This document shows positions 29,165 to 35,866 of a stretch of 35,866 nt of DNA, piece after piece (positions within the stretch are counted from its first letter, which is position 1; each line of letters starts with the position of its first letter). Position numbers and translations under genes: made by a program. This DNA is from Patescibacteria group bacterium (GTDB lineage: Bacteria > Patescibacteriota > JABMPQ01 > JAQVVF01), in assembly GCA_028699085.1 (NCBI GenBank), contig JAQVVF010000010.1, forward strand, positions 1 to 35,866, read 5' to 3'. The notes below the pieces were generated by a model. The model made no database searches and was not told the origin of the DNA. It worked only from the letters and a program-made list of their open reading frames with translations.

Positions 29165-29998
29165 TTAGTTCCATTCTTTCAATACTCTTTCATAAATTTC
29201 TGGTGTGCTAATGTCATACCATTCGCCATCAAAGTGATAACCATACAAATTTCCTTCAGCAGCCAATTTTGGCAATACATCTTCTTCTAACTTTGAATAT
29301 TCTTTTTTAGGAATCAATTTGATAATTTTTGGATCAATCACAAATATTCCAGCTGAAATTAATCTCGAAAGATTTGGTTTTTTTTCTGGTTTTTCTAAGA
29401 ATCCCAAAATCTTAGATCCTCTTAATTTTACAACTCCATAACCTTCTGGATTTGCAACTGATGTCAAAGCAATTGTTGCCAAGCCTCCTTCTTCCTTGTG
29501 AAATGCCAGCATATCTTTCAAATCAACCTTTGCTAATGTATCGCCATACAGCATTAAAAATGATTCATCAGTCAAATATTTTTTAGCTTTAAGCAACGCT
29601 TTTGCAGTACCAACTTTTTTTTTGCACATTACATATGTAATGCTAACACCAAATTTTTTGCCATCACAAAAATATTTTTTAATTTTTTCTGACATGTGTC
29701 CAACCAAAATAATGATGTCTTTTATATCATTGTCTCTCAGCTGTTCAATAATATGCTGTAGAATTGGTTTCCCTTTAACAGGTAGCATCGCTTTTGGCAT
29801 TTCATAAGTAAAAGGACGCATTTTCACTCCTTGTCCAGCAGCCAAAATATATGCTTTTTTGACACGTGATCTTAAACTTTTCAAAACTAAATATTCAATC
29901 GCGTGGGATCGATTTCTAATTTTTTCGCCATCAATAACCTTGTCTATTTGTGGCAAAATATCTTTTCGTAATGTAATTGTTAATCTTGATCTCTCCAT
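29165..29998 (-). CDS. Ribbon-helix-helix domain fused to sugar-1-phosphate nucleotidyltransferase
   Basis: MERSRLTITLRKDILPQIDKVIDGEKIRNRSHAIEYLVLKSL (RHH-like) then KKAYILAAGQGVKMRPFTYEMPKAMLPVKGKPILQHII. Confidence 0.85.
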   Translation of the reverse strand: MERSRLTITLRKDILPQIDKVIDGEKIRNRSHAIEYLVLKSLRSRVKKAYILAAGQGVKMRPFTYEMPKAMLPVKGKPILQHIIEQLRDNDIKDIIILVGHMSEKIKKYFCDGKKFGVSITYVMCKKKVGTAKALLKAKKYLTDESFLMLYGDTLAKVDLKDMLAFHKEEGGLATIALTSVANPEGYGVVKLRGSKILGFLEKPEKKPNLSRLISAGIFVIDPKIIKLIPKKEYSKLEEDVLPKLAAEGNLYGYHFDGEWYDISTPEIYERVLKEWN

Positions 29999-30006
29999 AA
30001 GTTTAT

Positions 30007-30070
30007 AGTTGAAAGTTGTAGTTGACAGTCAGTCGTAACTTACAACTTTGAACTGTCAACTTGTAACTGT
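30007..30070. repeat. Imperfect palindrome between divergent RHH-NTase and isomerase genes
   Basis: gttgacagt (30021-30029) / actgtcaac (30052-30060) with flanking agttg/caact words. Confidence 0.6.
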
Positions 30071-30124
30071 CATTAAATTATACTATCATAAATTTAAACT
30101 GTAATCAATATTTATAATTATAAT

Positions 30125-31135
30125 ATGACAAACAATATCGACAAATCAAATTTTGCTCAAGTAGTCAGAGATTATCCAAAACAATTTTCTAAAGCTTTAG
30201 CTTTTGCCAAAGATATAGAAATTAGCGGAGAATTCAACAATGTCATTGTTTGTGGAATGGGAGGATCGGCATTGCCAGTTGATATGGTTATATCTTATCT
30301 AAAATCTAAAAAAATAACTTTTCCAATTTTTATTTGCCGAGACTACAACTTGCCTGTTGAGGCTAACGAAAACAGCCTAATTATTGCATCTTCATTTTCC
30401 GGTTCAACTGAAGAGGTTATCTCTTGCCTTAATGAAGCCATCAGCCGAAAGTTGAAAGCTGTCGGCATTGCTAAAGGTAAAGATATCGTCCAAATTTGCC
30501 AGCAAAATAACTTACCTTACATCCAGTATCCAGATGACGGTCCGACATTTCAGCCTCGTTGCGCTTCAGGCTATATTTTTACTTCTATTTTAACAATTTT
30601 AAGTAAAATAAAAGTTATCGATAACATCGAAAACGATTTAACATCTCTTGGCGAATTTTTAGAAAGCATAAATTCAGAGCAAGAAATTGCTGGTCAAGAA
30701 TTAGCTACAAAAGTTAAAGACAACATTCCATTAATTTATACTACAGAATTTTATCGAGATTCAATTGCTCGCATTTTCAAAATAAAATTTAACGAAAATG
30801 CTAAGACCCAAAGTTTCTTCAATTATTTTCCAGAATTGAATCATAACGAAATGGTTGGCTTCACGAATTTAGTCGGCAAATATTTCATTATTGTCATGCA
30901 AGACGAGTCAGATCATGAACGAAATAAAAAAAGAATGAATATTTTTAAAGGTTTGCTAGAGCAAAAAGGAGTGAATGTTGAAATTATTTTTATGAAAGGT
31001 TCAACAGTTTTAGAAAAAGTATTTGCAACTTCGCTTTTAGCAGACTGGACATCATATTATTTAGCTTTAGCTTACAATCAAGATCCAACACCAGTTGATA
31101 TGGTTGAAGAGTTCAAAGATTCGATGAAAAAATAA
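30125..31135 (+). CDS. Bifunctional phosphoglucose/phosphomannose isomerase (SIS family)
   Basis: NVIVCGMGGSALPVDMVISYL; SFSGSTEEVISCLNEAISR; FFNYFPELNHNEMVGFTN. Confidence 0.85.
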   Translation: MTNNIDKSNFAQVVRDYPKQFSKALAFAKDIEISGEFNNVIVCGMGGSALPVDMVISYLKSKKITFPIFICRDYNLPVEANENSLIIASSFSGSTEEVISCLNEAISRKLKAVGIAKGKDIVQICQQNNLPYIQYPDDGPTFQPRCASGYIFTSILTILSKIKVIDNIENDLTSLGEFLESINSEQEIAGQELATKVKDNIPLIYTTEFYRDSIARIFKIKFNENAKTQSFFNYFPELNHNEMVGFTNLVGKYFIIVMQDESDHERNKKRMNIFKGLLEQKGVNVEIIFMKGSTVLEKVFATSLLADWTSYYLALAYNQDPTPVDMVEEFKDSMKK

Positions 31136-31150
31136 CAGAAATATTATATT

Positions 31151-31179
31151 AATAAGGCAAAAAAATGCCTTATTTTTTT
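31151..31179 (+). terminator. Terminator
   Basis: aaggca-aaaaaa-tgccttattttttt. Confidence 0.75.
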
Positions 31180-31187
31180 GTTTAGAA

Positions 31188-31216
31188 TTGACTTTATTTT
31201 TAAATTTTGTTTTAAT
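31188..31216 (+). promoter_or_regulatory. Promoter of 31246 CDS
   Basis: TTGACT-N17-TTTAAT. Confidence 0.5.
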
Positions 31217-31245
31217 CAAGCCAGCACATTGAACAGGAGGAAAAA

Positions 31246-31569
31246 ATGAAAGTTCGCGAAATGATTACAAGATACATTGAACGCAGCTACGTCTCAAGAG
31301 ATCATGCGGAATTCATGCGCAAAATACCAGAGCTTTTGGCAGAAATTGATTCGAGCATCCTTGACTTTACAGCTCCTGATAAAAAAAGTCAGCCCAATTT
31401 TGTCAGTCAAGTTGAGATCAAGGTCATTACCGATCTGGTGGAATTGCTTATCAAATCTCATACACAGCCAGAAAGAGATTTCTTTTTGTCATTTATAAAA
31501 GATGTTGTCAAAAGCAGAAAAGAAAGAAAATCTGATTGTGATATTAGCGCCTATGAAGCACTCCGCTAA
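31246..31569 (+). CDS. Hypothetical protein (107 aa)
   Basis: SD aggagg, ATG 31246. Confidence 0.65.
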   Translation: MKVREMITRYIERSYVSRDHAEFMRKIPELLAEIDSSILDFTAPDKKSQPNFVSQVEIKVITDLVELLIKSHTQPERDFFLSFIKDVVKSRKERKSDCDISAYEALR

Positions 31570-31662
31570 ATGGAAAGCACTTATTTTAGAGCAGTTATGC
31601 TCTTTTTTTATTTATCAAAATTTAATATAATAAAATTAATACAATTTAAAAAAGGAGGGAAT

Positions 31663-33870
31663 ATGAAAAAGATTATATTAATAATTCTTTTCATTATTTT
31701 GGGAGGGTTTTTTATTTGTCCAAATTTTAGCTTAGCCAGTTTTCACGATGTTGTTTTTAATGAGTTAATGTGGATGGGATCATCATCAGATCAATATGAC
31801 GAATGGTTAGAGCTTAGAAATTTAACAAGCCAAGAAATTGATTTTAGCCAAAACAATTATACAATTTTTAAAAATGATACGTTAATAATAACCGTTAACC
31901 AAAATATTTTGGAAGCTAATAATTATTTTTTAATCAGCCGGAAAACAAAAGAAAATTCAATTTTGAATATTGATCCGGATTTAATTGCCACTTTCTCATT
32001 GACCAATTCAGAAACAAATTACAAAATATTTGATTCGCAAAATAATTTAATTGATGAAATCAAGGCACCTCTTGCTGGAATTAGCGGTGATCAGAAAATC
32101 TCTATGGAAAGAAATAATGAACCAGATAATGGATTACTAGCTTCTGATTGGCATAATGCTCAAACAAAAATAAATTTAGATGACAGTGCCAATGATTTAG
32201 CAACTCCTAGATCAGCCAATAGCGAAATAAATAATCAGCCAACAAATTATCCCGATCAAATATTTATCAATGAAATTTTGCCAAATCCAACAGATTCTGA
32301 TGATGCTGAATTTATTGAACTCTACAATAATAATTCCTTTGATATTGATTTATTAGATTGGCAAATCGGCGATAACACAAATTCACTTTATAAAATTAAG
32401 ACATCTGATTTCACAAGCACAAAAATTTTAGCCAAAAGTTATTTTCTTCTGCCAAAATCTATTACCAATATAGCTTTAAATAATGATGCTGATTCAGTTA
32501 AGCTATATCAGCCAAATCAGAATTTGCTTGATCAAATCAGTTATTCAAATTGTTTTGAAGGACAAAGTTATAATAAGCTTAATAATATCTGGAGTTGGTC
32601 AGAAACAATAACACCGAATAGCCAAAACATAATTTCACATAGCAATCAAGAACAGGTCAGCGAGCCCAAAACACCTGAAACAGTACCGGAAATTCCCAAA
32701 GGCCCGTATTCCAAAAAAATAATTATTACAGAAATTCTGCCAAATCCAAAAGGTTCAGACAATGAACCAAAAGGAGAATTTATTGAAATTAAAAACATCG
32801 GCTTACATACAATTGATCTTTATGCTTGGTATATTGACGATGCAAAAGACGGTTCAAAGCCATACCAAATCAAAACGCATCTAAAAATAAAACCGCAAAA
32901 ATATTATGTTTTTTATAAAGGAGAAACCAAGCTATCCTTGAATAATTCCAATGAGTCAGCCAGAATATTGTGGCCAAACAAAAAAGTTATTCAAGAAATA
33001 AAATTTAGTGGATCTGCAAAAGAAGGACAGTCTTATAGTTTTAAAGATGACAAATGGTCATGGACTTCGACATTGACTCCTGGCAAAGACAACATCATAA
33101 AACAAGAAGACAGCGAAACAAAAAAACAAGAAGACGTCAAAACGCAAGAACAAAAAAACGTAGAAACAAACGTTATGACAATTAAAGAAGTTCGCGGTTT
33201 AAAACGTTATGATCCAGTCAAGACATCAGGTATTGTTATTGTTTCTCCAAAAATAATTTCAGAAAACTATTTTTATATACAAGACGAAACAGCTGGCATT
33301 CAGGTTTATTTTTCAAAAAAAGATTTTCCAGATTTAAAGTTAGGCGATAAAATTGAGATTATCGGTAAATTATCAGAAGCTTCAAATGAGAAAAGAATAT
33401 TGATTTCTAATAAAGAAGATATTAAAATTTTAGAAAATAATCAGAATTTATCAGCAACTCAGATAGAAACTGGCAAAGTCAGCGAAGATTTTGAAGGCAA
33501 ATTAGTATTAGCTTCTGGCCAAATCGAAAAATTAGCTGGCTCAACATTATACATTAACGATGGTTCAGGTACTCTAAAAATTTATATTCCTAATTCAAAT
33601 ATTGAAAAACCGAAATTAAAAAAAGGCGATTGGGTTACTTTTCAAGGCATAATCAGCGAGACTTCCAGTGGTTATCGATTAATTCCTCGTTTTACTAGTG
33701 ATATCAAAGCCGGAAAATTTTCCTTTACTCCAGCTCAAGGATTAACTCAAATTCCAAAAGCCGGAGCAGATTCAAAAACATTATTTATATTATTTTCCAT
33801 AATTATTTTAATTTATTTAGTCAAAATAAATGCCAAAAAAAATCGAGCAAAAATTAATAAAACAAGCTAA
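31663..33870 (+). CDS. Secreted/membrane protein with lamin-tail-like domains and OB-fold-like region
   Basis: SD aaaggaggg; signal peptide; VVFNELMWMGSSSDQYDEWLELRN, IFINEILPNPTDSDDAEFIELYN, IIITEILPNPKGSDNEPKGEFIEIKN; YFYIQDETAGIQVYF; C-terminal TM. Confidence 0.8.
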   Translation: MKKIILIILFIILGGFFICPNFSLASFHDVVFNELMWMGSSSDQYDEWLELRNLTSQEIDFSQNNYTIFKNDTLIITVNQNILEANNYFLISRKTKENSILNIDPDLIATFSLTNSETNYKIFDSQNNLIDEIKAPLAGISGDQKISMERNNEPDNGLLASDWHNAQTKINLDDSANDLATPRSANSEINNQPTNYPDQIFINEILPNPTDSDDAEFIELYNNNSFDIDLLDWQIGDNTNSLYKIKTSDFTSTKILAKSYFLLPKSITNIALNNDADSVKLYQPNQNLLDQISYSNCFEGQSYNKLNNIWSWSETITPNSQNIISHSNQEQVSEPKTPETVPEIPKGPYSKKIIITEILPNPKGSDNEPKGEFIEIKNIGLHTIDLYAWYIDDAKDGSKPYQIKTHLKIKPQKYYVFYKGETKLSLNNSNESARILWPNKKVIQEIKFSGSAKEGQSYSFKDDKWSWTSTLTPGKDNIIKQEDSETKKQEDVKTQEQKNVETNVMTIKEVRGLKRYDPVKTSGIVIVSPKIISENYFYIQDETAGIQVYFSKKDFPDLKLGDKIEIIGKLSEASNEKRILISNKEDIKILENNQNLSATQIETGKVSEDFEGKLVLASGQIEKLAGSTLYINDGSGTLKIYIPNSNIEKPKLKKGDWVTFQGIISETSSGYRLIPRFTSDIKAGKFSFTPAQGLTQIPKAGADSKTLFILFSIIILIYLVKINAKKNRAKINKTS

Positions 33871-33961
33871 GAAAAAAGGTTTTGGTAAAAAAAGAACAGC
33901 AGCTTATGTTTATGGAACATTAAGAAAAATTGGCTGGACTCCGAAGAGAAAAAGGAAATAA
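33830..33961 (+). CDS. Small basic protein (43 aa), absent from the supplied ORF track
   Basis: ATG 33830: MPKKIEQKLIKQAKKKGFGKKRTAAYVYGTLRKIGWTPKRKRK*; overlaps previous CDS by 41 nt in another frame. Confidence 0.6.
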   Translation: MPKKIEQKLIKQAKKKGFGKKRTAAYVYGTLRKIGWTPKRKRK

Positions 33962-33990
33962 TTGACTACGAATATTTTTAGTATTATATT
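33962..33990 (+). promoter_or_regulatory. Promoter of 34025 CDS
   Basis: TTGACT-N17-TATATT. Confidence 0.5.
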
Positions 33991-34024
33991 AATTAATCAG
34001 TACTTTCAAAACAGGGAGGGAAAA

Positions 34025-34420
34025 ATGAGCAAAACAGCAGAAATTTTTTTTGCAATATTTATTTTCTTGTCAGCAATTGCTTTTGTCATCGGTATGATTC
34101 TGAATATTCATGTCCTATTTATTCCATTTAATTATCAGCACACTCCAGCACAAACATTCATATTTTTAGCAGTACTTTTTTCAGGAATTTTAATTGGCTA
34201 TGCCGCTATTACCGTATTTATCAATGTATTTCTGAAAAAATGTGATTGTTGTAAAAAACATGGGCTTATAAAAAAAGTCATCCTTGCAGATCATCATACC
34301 GAAAAACATGAAAAAGAATACGAGTTTTGTTTCAGCTGTCGTGCACAAGAAGTCTGGAAAAAAAACGAAGAGCTTTTTTCAGTTCATGACCATTCGATCA
34401 TTCATACTTCTTTGATCTAA
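34025..34420 (+). CDS. Membrane protein with CxCC...CxxC motif
   Basis: SD gggaggg; two TM helices; KKCDCCKKHG...EYEFCFSCRA. Confidence 0.65.
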   Translation: MSKTAEIFFAIFIFLSAIAFVIGMILNIHVLFIPFNYQHTPAQTFIFLAVLFSGILIGYAAITVFINVFLKKCDCCKKHGLIKKVILADHHTEKHEKEYEFCFSCRAQEVWKKNEELFSVHDHSIIHTSLI

Positions 34421-34442
34421 CCCAATTAACTTGGGTTTTTTA
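34419..34442 (+). terminator. Terminator
   Basis: cccaa-ttaac-ttgggtttttt. Confidence 0.7.
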
Positions 34443-34534
34443 TTTATCAACTTCAAAAAAATCAAATTTTATGCTATACTATAAATAAGAAGATAATTTT
34501 GTTATTTAGTTATTTATAATTTAAAATTTTTTCT

Positions 34535-35689
34535 ATGCCTGACCAATTTAAAGAAGTTAGCCATCAAGGCTATGGATCAAGAGTAGCTGGATCATTTGGC
34601 GGAATACTCATCGGAATAGTATTATTTTTCGCTTCATTTGTCGTTCTCTATTGGAATGAAGGCCGAGTTGACATGTCCCAAATCGCAAAAAAGTCAGTTG
34701 AAGTTCAATCAAGTCAAATTGACGCAAGCGTTGATCAAAAATTGGTTTCAGTTACCGGTCCAATTACGTCAACAGAAAAAATAAGTGACAATTTATTTTT
34801 GAATGAATCAGATTATGTTGCCATTTATAGAAAATCAGAAATGTACGCTTGGACGGAAAAAACTGATACCAACACTACAACTCAAACAGGCGGCAGTCAA
34901 ACAACAGAAACAACTTATACTTATGATAAAGCTTGGACTTCAAGTCCAGAAAAATCTTCTAGTTTCAAACATCCAGAAGGCCATGAAAATCCAAATCAAT
35001 CTATAACAAGTGAAACATTTAAGACTAACAATGCCAATATCGATCAATACAAATTAGATATGGCTAATTTAAAGCTTGATACTAGTCTCTTAGTTAGCGC
35101 CGAAAAATTACAATTAAATTCAGAAAATATTACTTTAACGCCTGCTGAAAAAATAGTTGATAATTATTATGTCTATCAAGGAGTAGGCAATATTTCTAAT
35201 CCGGTAATTGGCGATCAAAGAATCAGCTATTATGTCTTACCACAAAAAGAAATAATTACAGTTTTCGGAAAATTAAGCAGTGGTAAAATAACTACATATA
35301 CAGACGAAAAAGATAATACCTTGTTCCGTGTCTTCTTAGGCGATCGAGCAACTGCAATCTCTACAATGAAAACAGAATATACAATTATGACTTGGATTTT
35401 GAGGCTTGTCGGATTTCTAATGATGTGGATCGGTTTATCAGCAATGTTCGGTCCAATCAGCGTTGTTCTTGATTTCTTGCCATTCTTAGGTTCTGCTAGT
35501 CGTGCAGTTATCGGTTTTATCACATTTATCATTGCCTTAGGCTTGTCGATATTAACAATCCTAATTTCAATGGTCATTCATAATATTGTCGCTTTGATTA
35601 TCATTTTAGCAATCATTATTGTTGCAATTATTGTAATTATTGCCATATTTATGAAAAAGAAAAAAACACAAAAGCCAGCACAAGCATAA
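34535..35689 (+). CDS. TMEM43-like membrane protein
   Basis: GSFGGILIGIVLFFASFVVLYWNEGR; large soluble domain; C-terminal cluster of TM helices beginning TWILRLVGFLMMWIGLSAMFGPISVVLDFLPFLG. Confidence 0.8.
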   Translation: MPDQFKEVSHQGYGSRVAGSFGGILIGIVLFFASFVVLYWNEGRVDMSQIAKKSVEVQSSQIDASVDQKLVSVTGPITSTEKISDNLFLNESDYVAIYRKSEMYAWTEKTDTNTTTQTGGSQTTETTYTYDKAWTSSPEKSSSFKHPEGHENPNQSITSETFKTNNANIDQYKLDMANLKLDTSLLVSAEKLQLNSENITLTPAEKIVDNYYVYQGVGNISNPVIGDQRISYYVLPQKEIITVFGKLSSGKITTYTDEKDNTLFRVFLGDRATAISTMKTEYTIMTWILRLVGFLMMWIGLSAMFGPISVVLDFLPFLGSASRAVIGFITFIIALGLSILTILISMVIHNIVALIIILAIIIVAIIVIIAIFMKKKKTQKPAQA

Positions 35690-35712
35690 AATTAATTAAA
35701 TATTAAGAAAAT

Positions 35713-35738
35713 AAAAAAACGGCTGAAATGCCGTTTTT
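35713..35738 (+). terminator. Terminator
   Basis: aaaaaaacggc-tgaaat-gccgttttt. Confidence 0.75.
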
Positions 35739-35802
35739 GATTACCCTAAAAAACCACCAGCGTAAGCTGGTGTGTGCGTTTAAAGCGTAGCATCTGGTAA
35801 AA

Positions 35803-35838
35803 TAAAATCACCTCGACTAAAGAAGGGAGGTGATTTTA
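35803..35838 (+). promoter_or_regulatory. Perfect 12-bp hairpin containing the SD of the next ORF
   Basis: taaaatcacctc - gactaaagaagg - gaggtgatttta, ATG at 35842. Confidence 0.6.
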
Positions 35839-35841
35839 ATC

Positions 35842-35866
35842 ATGACTAACGGGAGATTATACCAGT
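35842..35866 (+). CDS. Start of a CDS truncated by window end (MTNGRLYQ...)
   Basis: SD ggaggtgat 7 nt 5' of ATG; too short to identify. Confidence 0.35.

Overview
AT-rich bacterial chromosome segment. Gene content suggests a Candidate Phyla Radiation/Patescibacteria genome (no taxonomic search was possible). It carries a 23S-5S rRNA unit with no 16S nearby, tRNA-Arg(TCT), tRNA-Lys(CTT), tRNA-Leu(TAG), and about 32 plausible CDSs. Recognisable genes: a Xer-type tyrosine recombinase, CYTH protein, EndoQ-like PHP nuclease, GalU, a sugar-binding lipoprotein, six tandem T4SS-pilin-like membrane proteins (three with Cys-rich domains), DUF2079/GT-C-like membrane proteins, beta-PGM-like HAD, PPi-type phosphofructokinase with an APH-like kinase, an RHH-nucleotidyltransferase fusion, phosphoglucose/mannose isomerase, a lamin-tail-domain protein and a TMEM43-like protein. 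Items most worth a second look: (i) at least 13 long intergenic imperfect palindromes built from degenerate short words, with arms about 80-84% complementary in those I hand-counted; (ii) an attenuator-like leader with a boxA-like motif before the 23S gene; (iii) the pilin-like array coupled to a solute-binding lipoprotein; (iv) a compositionally anomalous operon with a zinc-ribbon/Pro-Ala-rich protein and a membrane-anchored LecA-like protein; (v) an RHH-nucleotidyltransferase fusion; (vi) a 23S that appears to lack most of the L1-stalk helices; (vii) a small basic ORF missed by the ORF track; (viii) an SD-sequestering hairpin at the right edge. All assignments come from reading the sequence; no database search was run.
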